The notes beneath the pieces were generated by a model. It was not told the origin of the DNA. It searched no databases and saw only the letters and a list, made by a program, of their open reading frames with translations. Both the position numbers and the translations under genes were made by a program. Below are positions 49,248 through 57,525 of a stretch of DNA of 64,000 nt, piece by piece; position 1 is the first letter of the stretch; the number at the start of each line of letters is the position of its first letter. Location of the stretch: contig CAVTIZ010000003.1 in NCBI GenBank assembly GCA_963735045.1, positions 434,001-498,000 on the forward strand, written 5' to 3'. This DNA is from Salsipaludibacter sp963735045. GTDB taxonomy: Bacteria; Actinomycetota; Nitriliruptoria; Nitriliruptorales; Nitriliruptoraceae.

Positions 49248-50924
49248 TCAGCCGACCCGCGTGATGCGGTCCTGCGGTCCCGGCGCCAGGGGCGAGAACT
49301 CCCCGACGTAGTCCGCGAAGACCTCGGAGTCGATCGGGCCCTGGAACCGGTTGGTCCCCTGCGTCAGCACGGTGAAGTTGTCACCGCCGTCGGCGAGGAA
49401 GCTGTTGACCGTGATGCGGTAGGTCGCGGCCGGGTCGACCGTCGCACCGTCGAACATGATCGACGCGGCGTCGACCTTGCTGCCGGTGGGCGCGGTGGCA
49501 TCCCAGGTGTAGGTGAAGCCCTCGGACACCTGCAGGATCCGGTTGGCACCCGCCGACGGGTTGTCGAACTGCTGCTCCAGCAACGTGTCGATCTGGGCGC
49601 CCGTCAGGTCCATCGTCACCAGCGTGTTGCCGAACGGCTGGACCGTGTAGACCTCGCCGAACGTCACCTCACCCGGTTGCTCCCCGGCCGCCTGGTTGTC
49701 ATAGATCAGGTCGGCCCGGATGCCCCCGGGGTTCATGAACGCGATCTGGGCGCCCACCGCCTGGCTGCCCCACAGCTGTGCGTCGGCGATGCGGTCGCCC
49801 AGCGGCGACTCGCCCGCGGCGTTGGTGGCCCGCAGGACGTCGGTGGTGATGTCGCCCACGACGCGGGTCCGGACCTCGTCGGCGAACACGCTCCACTTGG
49901 CGATGTTGGCGGTCTGCTGGGCGTCGGGAGTGACGTCGCGGGTCACCAGGCGGTTGTTGATCGTGATCTCGACCGGCTCCTTGGTGGCCCGGCTGATCGA
50001 CAGGTCGATGTCGGTGATCATCCCGCCGTACTGGTAGGCGCTGGTCACCGGTCGGCCGTCCACCACGCAGTTGTAGGCCTGGTGGGTGTGGCCGGTGATG
50101 AACAGGTCGACCTCGTCGCTGGTGCGCTCGACGATGTCCACGATCGGGCCGGAGATCCCCGGACAGGTGTTGTCGAAGGCACTCGGGAACCCACCCTCGT
50201 GCACCAGGACCACGATGGTCTCCACCCGACGTCGCTTCAGCTTCTCCACCAGGGCGTTCACGGTGTCCGCCTCGTCCTTGAACGTGACGTCCTGGATGCC
50301 CGACGGGGACACGATCGACGGCGTGCCCTCCAGCGTCATCCCGATGATGGCCATCCGTGCCCCACGGAAGCCCACCACCTCGTAGGGCGGCAGGATGGTG
50401 CCGCTGCCGTCCTTGTACTCGACGTTGGCGGCCAGGAACTGGAAGTCGGCCCCGTCGAAGGGCGTGCCGTCCTGGCAGCCGTCGACGGGGTGACAGCCCC
50501 CGTCCTGCATCCGCAGCAACTCGGTGACGCCCTCGTCGAACTCGTGGTTGCCGACGGCGTTGAAGTCCAGCCCGAACAGGTTCGCGGCCTCGATGGTCGG
50601 CTCGTCGTGGAACAGCCCGGACAGCAGCGGGCTCGCCCCGATCAGGTCACCGGCCGACACCACCAGGGTGTTGGGGTTCGTCGCCTCGAGGGCCGCCAGC
50701 TGGGTGTCCAGGTACTCGACCCCGCCGATGAAGTCCCCGGTGGGACGCAGGAACGGCGGCTCGAGGTTGCCGTGGAAGTCGTTGATGGCCAGCAGCTGGA
50801 CGTCGGTGGTGGCCGCGTTCTGGGCGGCGGGACCGTCCGCTGGCGGTCGGGCCGAGGCGATGCCGGGCACCGCCAGCAGTGCCACGCCCGTGACGAGGGC
50901 GAGCAGTCGGGTTCGTGTGGTCAT
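49248..50924 (-). CDS. Secreted 5'-nucleotidase / metallophosphatase
   Basis: A 558-residue exported nucleotide hydrolase (UshA type). A signal peptide covers residues 1-26 (MTTRTRLLALVTGVALLAV...ASA). Metal-binding motifs of the phosphatase domain are present: AINDFHGN, SAGDLIGAS, GNHEFDEG, and GHTHQAYN; the C-terminal substrate domain has FMNPGGIRADL and VNSFLADGGDNF. It probably releases nucleosides and phosphate outside the cell. A Cys-rich insertion CHPVDGCQDG is near residue 145. ATG 50922-50924 follows AGGGGTG. Convergent with the MFS gene. Confidence 0.92.
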   Translation of the reverse strand: MTTRTRLLALVTGVALLAVPGIASARPPADGPAAQNAATTDVQLLAINDFHGNLEPPFLRPTGDFIGGVEYLDTQLAALEATNPNTLVVSAGDLIGASPLLSGLFHDEPTIEAANLFGLDFNAVGNHEFDEGVTELLRMQDGGCHPVDGCQDGTPFDGADFQFLAANVEYKDGSGTILPPYEVVGFRGARMAIIGMTLEGTPSIVSPSGIQDVTFKDEADTVNALVEKLKRRRVETIVVLVHEGGFPSAFDNTCPGISGPIVDIVERTSDEVDLFITGHTHQAYNCVVDGRPVTSAYQYGGMITDIDLSISRATKEPVEITINNRLVTRDVTPDAQQTANIAKWSVFADEVRTRVVGDITTDVLRATNAAGESPLGDRIADAQLWGSQAVGAQIAFMNPGGIRADLIYDNQAAGEQPGEVTFGEVYTVQPFGNTLVTMDLTGAQIDTLLEQQFDNPSAGANRILQVSEGFTYTWDATAPTGSKVDAASIMFDGATVDPAATYRITVNSFLADGGDNFTVLTQGTNRFQGPIDSEVFADYVGEFSPLAPGPQDRITRVG

Positions 50925-51190
50925 GGCGTGCACCCCTGGTCGTGTCGTGGAAGCTGGCGCCACTGCGCCCACGGGGAAGTCGACGACGGACCTGACCGGT
51001 CCGGTGTCCCCCCCGGGGTGTGTGACCGCCTGGCCCGAACCTAGTGGGCGTCGCGGTGGCGCTGCGGCCAGCGGCGCCCCGAACCGGTCGGCGTGCGCTG
51101 GCCGCCACCCGCCGGCCCCCGGCGTGGTGGTCAGACGGCGTCGGTCGTGGCCGGTCGGCCGTCGTCGATGGCCTCGACCGGGTTCGCATG
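50925..51190. other. Intergenic stretch, nothing recognised
   Basis: About 265 bases between the nucleotidase start and the terminator of the small gene at 51229. No start codon with a ribosome site, RNA gene or repeat is seen; it should hold the nucleotidase promoter, which I could not identify. Confidence 0.5.
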
Positions 51191-51219
51191 GGCGCGGGCG
51201 CCGGATCGGCGCCCGCGCC
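51191..51219 (-). terminator. Terminator of the small gene divergent from lysR
   Basis: GGCGCGGGCGCC at 51191-51202 and GGCGCCCGCGCC at 51208-51219 are exact complements with a 5-base loop, placed ten bases after the stop of the minus-strand gene at 51229. Confidence 0.65.
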
Positions 51220-51228
51220 TCGCGGTCG

Positions 51229-51501
51229 TCAGGCGACGGTGGCCAGGCCGCCGGTGGGGGTGGCGCGGACGAGGTGACGGGTGACGTGGGCCAGGGCGCG
51301 GGCACGCACCACGTCCGGGGCGTGCCGGTCGCCGAGGACCTCGACGCTGGGGGCTCGCAGGCCCATCAGGCGGGCACGTGCGACCACGGCGTCCAGGTCG
51401 TGGTCGAGGGTGTGGGCGCCGTGGTCGGCGACGGCCGCCCCGAGGCGGTCGAGGTCGCCGGCGACGGTGGCGCGGTCGCGGGTGGTGGTGGGGGTTTCCA
51501 T
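51229..51501 (-). CDS. Unknown 90-residue protein divergent from a LysR regulator
   Basis: Not recognised. The protein begins METPTTTRDRATVAGDLDRL and is rich in Ala, Arg, His, Asp and Val, mostly helical, with no signal or membrane segment and no cysteine. AAGGAG at 51507-51512 (minus strand, five or six bases before the ATG) gives a strong ribosome site, unlike most genes here, and a terminator follows directly, so it is a single well-expressed gene. Divergence from lysR suggests that it is the regulator's target. Confidence 0.65.
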   Translation of the reverse strand: METPTTTRDRATVAGDLDRLGAAVADHGAHTLDHDLDAVVARARLMGLRAPSVEVLGDRHAPDVVRARALAHVTRHLVRATPTGGLATVA

Positions 51502-51520
51502 GGCGGATCTCCTTGATCTG

Positions 51521-51565
51521 TTCATGACCGTACGTCTGGACTGTCATCATGAAAAGCGGTAGCAT
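51521..51565. promoter_or_regulatory. LysR divergent control region with inverted repeat
   Basis: TTCATGA at 51521-51527 and TCATGAA at 51547-51553 form a perfect inverted repeat 19 bases apart. TAGCAT at 51560-51565 with TGGACT at 51537-51542 (17-base spacer) is a possible lysR promoter overlapping the repeat. The stretch is much richer in A and T than its surroundings. Confidence 0.5.
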
Positions 51566-51594
51566 CGGCTTCTCTCGATAAGCAGGACTGATGA

Positions 51595-52515
51595 ATGATT
51601 GCCGTCTCCGACCTCGAGGTCCGCCACCTGCTGGCGTTGCGGGCCGTGGCCGAGACCGGCACGTTCGGCCGTGCCGCGGAACGCCTCGGCTACACCCAGT
51701 CGGCGATCAGCCAGCAGATCGCCGCACTCGAGCGGATCCTCGGCGATCCGGTGTTCGATCGGCCCGGGGGACCGCGGCCCGTGGAACTGACGGCCCTCGG
51801 CGAGCTGCTGCTGGGCCACGCCACGGCCATCCTGGACCGGGTGGGCACCGCGGTGCACGACCTCGAGCGGTTCCGTGCCGGCACCACCGGCCGCGTCGAC
51901 GTCGGCAGTTTCCAGTCGGTGCTCACGGCGGTGGTCCCACCCGTGCTCGGGCGCCTGCGCGCCGAGCGACCCGACGTCGAGATCCGCCTGGTGCAGGAGG
52001 AGGACAACGACGTCCTGGTCGAGGCACTGCTCAGCAACCGGATCGACGTCAGCTTCCTGCTCCACGACGACCCACGGGTCGATGGCGTCGAGCTCTTCGT
52101 CGACCCCTTCGTGGTGGTGTCGCGTGCCGACGAGGTCGGGGACGGGCCCTTCGCGACCGACCTGCTCGACGGCGCACCGCTGGTGGCCGAGCTGGTCAAT
52201 GCCTGCCAGCTCCAGATCGACGCCGGCCTGCGGGCACAGGGTGTGGAGCCCGAGGTCGTGTTCCGCACCAACGACAACCAGGCCGTGGCGGCGATGGTCC
52301 GGGCGGGGATGGGCCAGGCGGTCATGCCGCTGCTGGCGGTGGACACCGAGGACCCGCGGCTGGCGGTGCGCGCGCTGGACCCGCCCATCCCGCCACGCCA
52401 CATCTCGGTGGCCTGGCGGCGGGGACGCGCGCTGGCGCCGGCGGCCGTGCGCTTCGTCGAGCTCGCCCGGGAGGTCACCGCCCCCCTGGCCGAGCGCTCC
52501 CTGGCGGCCGCCTGA
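51595..52515 (+). CDS. LysR family transcriptional regulator
   Basis: A 306-residue DNA-binding regulator. The winged helix-turn-helix is at residues 7-66 (LALRAVAETGTFGRAAERLGYTQSAISQQIAALE, FDRPGG), followed by a periplasmic-binding-like effector domain (VDVGSFQSVLTAVVPPVLGRL, DVSFLLHDDP). The effector is unknown. ATG 51595 follows AGCAGGA; another ATG at 51591 is out of frame. It reads away from the small gene at 51229 and towards the CoA-ester lyase operon, which is convergent. Confidence 0.92.
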   Translation: MIAVSDLEVRHLLALRAVAETGTFGRAAERLGYTQSAISQQIAALERILGDPVFDRPGGPRPVELTALGELLLGHATAILDRVGTAVHDLERFRAGTTGRVDVGSFQSVLTAVVPPVLGRLRAERPDVEIRLVQEEDNDVLVEALLSNRIDVSFLLHDDPRVDGVELFVDPFVVVSRADEVGDGPFATDLLDGAPLVAELVNACQLQIDAGLRAQGVEPEVVFRTNDNQAVAAMVRAGMGQAVMPLLAVDTEDPRLAVRALDPPIPPRHISVAWRRGRALAPAAVRFVELAREVTAPLAERSLAAA

Positions 52516-52572
52516 CCGTCCTGTCCCGGCGCTGGGGCCCCGGCGCCCGTTGGCGAACGTGCGTGCCGTCGT

Positions 52573-53481
52573 TCAGGCGCCGTCGGACAGGGACTGCTCG
52601 AGCCGGTCGATGGCTGCGGCCCGGTCGAGGTCCCGACGTGCCTGCGCGACGTGCAGGTTCTCGACCATGCGGCCGTCCACGGTGACCACGCCGAGCCCGG
52701 CCGCCTCCGCCTCGGCGAAGGCCGCGATGATTCGTTCGGCGTGCGCGAGCTCGTCGGCGGTCGGGGCGAACGCGGTGTTGGCAGCCGCCAGTTGGCGGGG
52801 GTGGATCACGGTCTTGCCGTCGAAGCCCAGGACACGACCCTGGTGGCACTCGGCCACGAATCCCTCGTCGTCGGACAGGTCGTTGAACACGCCGTCGAGC
52901 ACGATCGTGCCGGTGGCGCGAGCGGCCAGCACCACCAGTGACAGGGCCGTCAGCAGCGGGCCACGGTCCCCGACCTGGCCGGTGCCCAGTTCGGTGGCGA
53001 GGTCGTTGGTGCCCAGCACGAAGGCCGCCAGCCGGGGTGACGAGGTCGCGATGGCACGCGCGTCCAGCACCGCGCCGGGGGTCTCGACCATGGCCCAGAT
53101 CGCGAGGTCGCCGGGGGCACCGGCCGCGTCCAGCGCCGTGGCCACGCGGTCGACGTCGTCGGGTCGGCCGACCTTGGGCACCACGACCGCGTCCGCGCCA
53201 CTGGTCGCCACGGCCACCACGTCCTCGCGGTGCCAGGGGGACCCGATGCCGTTGACGCGGATCGTGACCTCGCGTGGCGCGAGGTCACCGACCCCGGCAG
53301 CCGCCACCACCCGGCTGCGGGCCGCGGGCTTGGCGGCAGGGGCGACGGCGTCCTCGAGGTCCAGGATCACGGCGTCGGCCGGCAGGGTGACGGCCTTGGC
53401 CAGGGCTCGCTCGTTGGCGCCCGGCAGGTACAGCACGCTGCGGCGGGGGCGTGCGGCGGTGGTGTGGTCGTCGTCGCTCAT
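52573..53481 (-). CDS. CoA-ester lyase (HpcH/HpaI, CitE-like)
   Basis: A 302-residue TIM-barrel lyase of the citrate lyase beta-like group. Seen: RSVLYLPGANERALAKAVTLPADAVILDLEDAVAP, MVETPGAV, FVLGTNDLATELG and GFDGKTVIHPRQL. Members cleave malyl-CoA, citramalyl-CoA or related thioesters, or hydrolyse malyl-CoA. Its ATG overlaps the TGA of the neighbouring lyase gene (ATGA at 53478-53481), so both are made together; a paralogous pair like this occurs in malyl-CoA and ethylmalonyl-CoA pathways. Confidence 0.85.
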   Translation of the reverse strand: MSDDDHTTAARPRRSVLYLPGANERALAKAVTLPADAVILDLEDAVAPAAKPAARSRVVAAAGVGDLAPREVTIRVNGIGSPWHREDVVAVATSGADAVVVPKVGRPDDVDRVATALDAAGAPGDLAIWAMVETPGAVLDARAIATSSPRLAAFVLGTNDLATELGTGQVGDRGPLLTALSLVVLAARATGTIVLDGVFNDLSDDEGFVAECHQGRVLGFDGKTVIHPRQLAAANTAFAPTADELAHAERIIAAFAEAEAAGLGVVTVDGRMVENLHVAQARRDLDRAAAIDRLEQSLSDGA

Positions 53482-54554
53482 CCGGCGTACGCCGCGGCCA
53501 GCTCGGGGTCGCGCTCGGCGAGCTGGTCGGCCAGTTCGAGCACGACGCGGCACTGCTTGTAGGTCGCGTCGTCCTGCATCCGGCCGTCCAGCATGACCGC
53601 ACCCGAGCCGTGGCCGCCGTCGGCGTCCATCGCGGCCACCACCCGTCGTGCCCAGGCCACCTCGGCGGGGTCCGGGGAGAACACGCGTGCGGCGATGTCG
53701 ACCTGCACCGGGTGCAGGGTCCACGTGCCCACGCAGCCCAGCAGGTAGGCGTTGCGGAACTGGTCCTCGCATGCGACGGTGTCCCGGATGTCGCCGAACG
53801 GGCCGTAGTAGGGCAGGATCCCGGCGGTGACGCAGGCGTCGACCATGCGGGCCACGGTGTGGTGCCACAGGTCCTGCTGGGCGGTGGCGCGCTCGGCGTC
53901 GATGCGGGGGACGCCGTCGTCGTCCAGGGGGGGATCACGGCGCACCAGGTAGCCGGGGTGGCCGCCGCCGACCCGGGTGGTCTTCATGCGCCGGTCGGCG
54001 GCAAGGTCCGCGGGGCCCAGGCTCATGCCCTGCATGCGTGGGCTGGCCAGCGCGATGTCGTCGACCTCGGCCACGCCGCGGGCGGTCTCGAGCAGGGCAT
54101 GCACCAGGATCGGTCGGCCCAGCCCGGCCCGTGCCTCCAACTGCGCGAGCAGGCGGTCGACGTAGTGGATGTCCTCGGGTCCCTCCACCTTGGGGACCAT
54201 GACCACGTCCAGCCGATCGCCGATCTCGGCCACCAGCGTCGTCAGGTCGTCCAGCAGCCAGGGGGAGTCCAGCGCGTTGACCCGGGTCCACAACTGCGTG
54301 CCCGGGTGGTCGAAGCGCCGTCCGACCTCGACGAGCCCGGCCCGCGCGGCCTCCTTGCGCTCGGTCGGGATCGCGTCCTCCAGGTTGCCGAGCAGGACGT
54401 CGACGCGACCGGCCATGTCGTCGACCTTGGCCCGCATGCGATCGTTGGACGGGTCGAAGAAGTGGATCATCCGGGAGGGGCGGGCGGGCACCTCGTGGAG
54501 CGGTTCGGGGGCGCCGACGGCCAACGGGCGGAAGTAGTCCTTGGGAGGTCGCAT
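53478..54554 (-). CDS. Malyl-CoA or beta-methylmalyl-CoA lyase-like protein
   Basis: A 358-residue member of the same HpcH/HpaI lyase superfamily, longer than its neighbour. Seen: RMIHFFDPSNDRMRAKVDDMAGRVDVLLGNLEDAIP, VMVPKVEGPEDI, HALLETARGVAEV, GMSLGPADLAADRRM and WTLHPVQVDIA. The metal-binding Glu and Asp are in LETARG and GPADLAAD. The length and insertions fit malyl-CoA/methylmalyl-CoA lyase-like proteins of actinobacteria. First gene of the two-gene operon; TACCGT at 54601-54596 on the minus strand may be its -10 box, and GGAG precedes the ATG. Confidence 0.82.
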   Translation of the reverse strand: MRPPKDYFRPLAVGAPEPLHEVPARPSRMIHFFDPSNDRMRAKVDDMAGRVDVLLGNLEDAIPTERKEAARAGLVEVGRRFDHPGTQLWTRVNALDSPWLLDDLTTLVAEIGDRLDVVMVPKVEGPEDIHYVDRLLAQLEARAGLGRPILVHALLETARGVAEVDDIALASPRMQGMSLGPADLAADRRMKTTRVGGGHPGYLVRRDPPLDDDGVPRIDAERATAQQDLWHHTVARMVDACVTAGILPYYGPFGDIRDTVACEDQFRNAYLLGCVGTWTLHPVQVDIAARVFSPDPAEVAWARRVVAAMDADGGHGSGAVMLDGRMQDDATYKQCRVVLELADQLAERDPELAAAYAG

Positions 54555-54733
54555 CGAGGCTCCGTGCGGCGATGGGGGTGAGGCGTGGAGCCGACACGGT
54601 AGGCGCCGGTCACCCGTCCCGACCGCGGCGCCGGGTCGGGGCATCGGTCGGAACTACCATGGGCGCGACGTTGCCGGAACCCGGGCATGCCGGCCACCCA
54701 CGACCGGCTCCCGGGCCGGGACAGGAACAGGTG

Positions 54734-55840
54734 ATGGGCGCCGACCACGACGAGCACGATTCGGGCGAGGCCGACGCTGGCGACGGGAGTCGCGAGGAGG
54801 CCACCGAGGGCAACGACACCGGGCCGGACGAGCGTGCGGGCACCTCCCGGGAGGGGCGGGCCCGTCGTCGTTCGGCCAGTGGTGCACCTTCGGCCGGCGC
54901 GGCCGTCCACGACGTGTTCAGCGCCGACGAGACCTTCCAGCGGTTGACCGCGACCGCCCTGCACGAGTTCAACCGCACGCCCCGCCAGCTGCTGTTCTCG
55001 GGACTGGGGGCCGGGTTGGCGCTCGGCGCGGTCTTCATGGGCCGCATCGCGGTGGCCGCCGGGGTCGGCGACTACCAGGTCCTGTCGGCCAACCTGCTGT
55101 ACCCGGTCGGCTTCATGATCGTGATCCTCGGTCGCTACCAGCTGTTCACCGAGAACACCCTGACGCCGCTGACGCTGGTCCTGACCCGGCTGGCGAGCAT
55201 CCCGTCGCTGCTGCGGCTGTGGGGTGTGGTGCTGGTCGCGAACCTGGTGGGAGCGATGGTCATCGGCACGTTCCTGGCCACCGATGGCGTGCTCGAGCCC
55301 GACGTGGTGGACATGGGCGTGGAGGTGGCCACACACGCCTTCGAGACCCCGGCGGTCCACCTGTTCTTCCGGAGCATGATCGCCGGTGCACTGGTCGCCG
55401 CGACCGTGTGGCTCACCCACGCGGTGCGGGAGTCGACCGCGCGGGTGCTGATCATCTACCTGGTGTTCCTGGTGATCCCGGTGTCGGGGTTGTTCCACGT
55501 CATCACCGGGTTCGTGGAGGTCGTCTTCGGGGTGTCCAGCGGCGTGGGGTCGTGGGGCCAGGCGTTCGGGTTCCTGCTGGCCGTCGGTCTCGGCAACACC
55601 ATCGGTGGGGTCGTGCTGGTGACGCTGCTGAACTTCGGGCAGACCAAGGAGCGCCAGCTCGAGACGCTGGAGCACTGCGAGACCCTGTCGTGGCGCGACT
55701 GGCTGATGGGGCTGGAGGGCAACCCCTTCGAGGCCCCGCAGGTCGCCCCCGAACTGGCCGGCACCAAGGAGGTCGCCCAGGCCGCCCAGGCCGCCGACGA
55801 GCAGTCCGGGTCCGACGCCGACCACGCGGCCGTGGGCTGA
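54734..55840 (+). CDS. Formate/nitrite transporter family protein (YfdC-like)
   Basis: A 368-residue protein with an Asp/Glu/Arg-rich cytosolic N-terminus of about 70 residues, then six helices of the FNT channel fold: FSGLGAGLALGAVFMGRI, LLYPVGFMIVILGRYQLFTENTLTP, SMIAGALVAATVWLTHA and GVVLVTLLNFGQ. FNT channels pass small anions such as formate, nitrite or hydrosulfide; the substrate here is not clear. The C-terminus has a Gln/Ala-rich stretch. ATG 54734 follows AGGA; -10-like TACCAT is at 54655-54660. Confidence 0.83.
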   Translation: MGADHDEHDSGEADAGDGSREEATEGNDTGPDERAGTSREGRARRRSASGAPSAGAAVHDVFSADETFQRLTATALHEFNRTPRQLLFSGLGAGLALGAVFMGRIAVAAGVGDYQVLSANLLYPVGFMIVILGRYQLFTENTLTPLTLVLTRLASIPSLLRLWGVVLVANLVGAMVIGTFLATDGVLEPDVVDMGVEVATHAFETPAVHLFFRSMIAGALVAATVWLTHAVRESTARVLIIYLVFLVIPVSGLFHVITGFVEVVFGVSSGVGSWGQAFGFLLAVGLGNTIGGVVLVTLLNFGQTKERQLETLEHCETLSWRDWLMGLEGNPFEAPQVAPELAGTKEVAQAAQAADEQSGSDADHAAVG

Positions 55841-55876
55841 CGGCGAGGTGGCATGCGCCCGCGGACGGGCCGGCCG

Positions 55877-56500
55877 TCAGGACGGCCAGTGGTCCAGACC
55901 GGCGCGACGGGGGTCGGTCCGGGGTGGCAGGTCGCGAGTGCGAGCCAGGATCCAGGCGGCGAAGGCGATCCAGGTGATCCCGGTGACGACGGCGCCGATG
56001 CCCAGCAAGCCACCCGAGACCCCCGCGACCACGTAGAACACCCCGCTGGACCGCAGCGGGGAGTGCGTGATCAGCGTGCCCAGTCCTGCCGCCGCCAGGC
56101 TCAGCATCATCAGGGTCCCGGCACCGACGTAGACCGCCACCGCCCCCTCGACGCCGAGTCCGTCCTCGGCGATCGTGGCCAGGGCCTGGGCGATGGCACC
56201 GATGCCGCCCAGCAGCAGCCAGGTGCGGCCCTGGCGCAGCGGTGGGTCCCGCCACAGCAGGACCAGGGCGATCCCGGCGGCGAGTCCGGCCAGCCCGCGG
56301 GTCGCGATCGCGGCGACGTCGACCAGCGTGGCCGGGTCGGGCGCGACCGGGTCGGCGTATTCCAGGCCGGTGCGAACCAGCGCTGCCACGCCGGACACGG
56401 CGAACCAGGTGGCCGTGGCGCGATGGGGCCGACCGGGCCGCGCGATGGCCGTGTCGCGGCGTCCCGCACCGTCGACCGGGGGCGGGGTCGCGGCGGTCAC
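55877..56500 (-). CDS. Multi-pass membrane protein of the glycan operon
   Basis: A 207-residue protein with about six hydrophobic segments, not recognised as a known family. The first 30 residues are Thr/Pro/Arg-rich; helices include TWLLLGGIGAIAQAL, GTLMMLSLAAAGLG and VFYVVAGVSGGLLG. GTG at 56498-56500 overlaps the stop of the UPF0104 gene (GTGA), so it is the last gene of the four-gene unit. A role in surface glycan or lipid handling is inferred only from its neighbours. Confidence 0.65.
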   Translation of the reverse strand: MTAATPPPVDGAGRRDTAIARPGRPHRATATWFAVSGVAALVRTGLEYADPVAPDPATLVDVAAIATRGLAGLAAGIALVLLWRDPPLRQGRTWLLLGGIGAIAQALATIAEDGLGVEGAVAVYVGAGTLMMLSLAAAGLGTLITHSPLRSSGVFYVVAGVSGGLLGIGAVVTGITWIAFAAWILARTRDLPPRTDPRRAGLDHWPS

Positions 56501-57525
56501 GGTGTCGCGGCGCGCTCGGACGCCTGCCGGTGGCGCGAGACCTGCAGCGTGGCCAGTCCGTAGAAGGCGAGGTCGATCGCGACGGCGTGGAGTCGCGACG
56601 TCACGGCCACCAGCAGCGCGACGTCGGTCGGCATCACCAGGCCGAGCAGGACCACCTGGATGCCCTCCCGGACCCCGATCCCACCGGGGACGAACACGGC
56701 CAGCATGCTGGCCGCCCCGGCCAGGGTGCTGGCCCCCATCACGAAGGTCATCTGCGAGTACGGCAGGGTGGGGTAGACCGTCTTGGCGATGAAGAACAGC
56801 GACAGACCGCCCACCACCGCCCCGACCGCGTACAGGCCGAACCCGGTCGCGATGGTCCGCAACGATGCGCGGTGCTCGGCCGGCAACGGTCCCCGTCGGA
56901 GCACCCGCAGTGCCAACGACAGCAGGTTGTTGAACACCGGCGGGAGCAGGGCCACCGTGCAGCCGGCGATCACGAGGTAGAAGGTCACCCGCCACCCGCT
57001 CGGGAGGACCTCCAGCCGGTCGTCGGACGCCAGCAGCGCCAGCGCGAACAACATCTGGACGATGACCTGCAGGGCTCCCTCCAGCAGCGAACTCACCCCG
57101 AGCTTGCTCTTGGAGACCCCGTGTTCGGCGGCGAAGTAGATCTTGCCGAGGATCCACGGGGCGGTTCCCGGGATGTAGCGGCCGAGCCACGACTTGGCGT
57201 AGACGTACAGCAGGTTGGCATCCAGGCGCACGCCCTCGGCGCCCAGCGAGCGCAGCAGCGTGGTCCAGATGAACGCACCCCAGTACCGGAAGCTGAGCGC
57301 GAGCACCGTGGCCACGGCCAGTGCCCACCACAGGGGCTGGACGTCCTGGAAGGTGCCGTAGTCGATCGAGACCAGGTAGGCGACGATGAAGCCGACGAAC
57401 AACGCGTAGAAGCCGTACTCGACCAGCCGCTTCCACAACTTCTTGGGGCGCCGCCCCGTGGGGGTCGGGGTCGCCGAGTCCTCGGAGGACTCTCGGGGGG
57501 CGTCGGCCGGGGCGTCGGGGGTCAT
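56497..57525 (-). CDS. UPF0104 / lysylphosphatidylglycerol synthase transmembrane-type protein
   Basis: A 342-residue integral membrane protein with about eight helices after a cytosolic, acidic N-terminus. The pattern YAKSWLGRYIPGTAPWILGKIYFA then VSSLLEGALQVIVQML and VFVPGGIGVREGIQVVLL is diagnostic for the UPF0104 (AglD/MprF membrane-domain) family, thought to move lipids or lipid-linked sugars across the membrane. It lacks the aminoacyltransferase domain of MprF. ATG overlaps the preceding stop (ATGA at 57522-57525). Confidence 0.87.
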   Translation of the reverse strand: MTPDAPADAPRESSEDSATPTPTGRRPKKLWKRLVEYGFYALFVGFIVAYLVSIDYGTFQDVQPLWWALAVATVLALSFRYWGAFIWTTLLRSLGAEGVRLDANLLYVYAKSWLGRYIPGTAPWILGKIYFAAEHGVSKSKLGVSSLLEGALQVIVQMLFALALLASDDRLEVLPSGWRVTFYLVIAGCTVALLPPVFNNLLSLALRVLRRGPLPAEHRASLRTIATGFGLYAVGAVVGGLSLFFIAKTVYPTLPYSQMTFVMGASTLAGAASMLAVFVPGGIGVREGIQVVLLGLVMPTDVALLVAVTSRLHAVAIDLAFYGLATLQVSRHRQASERAATP

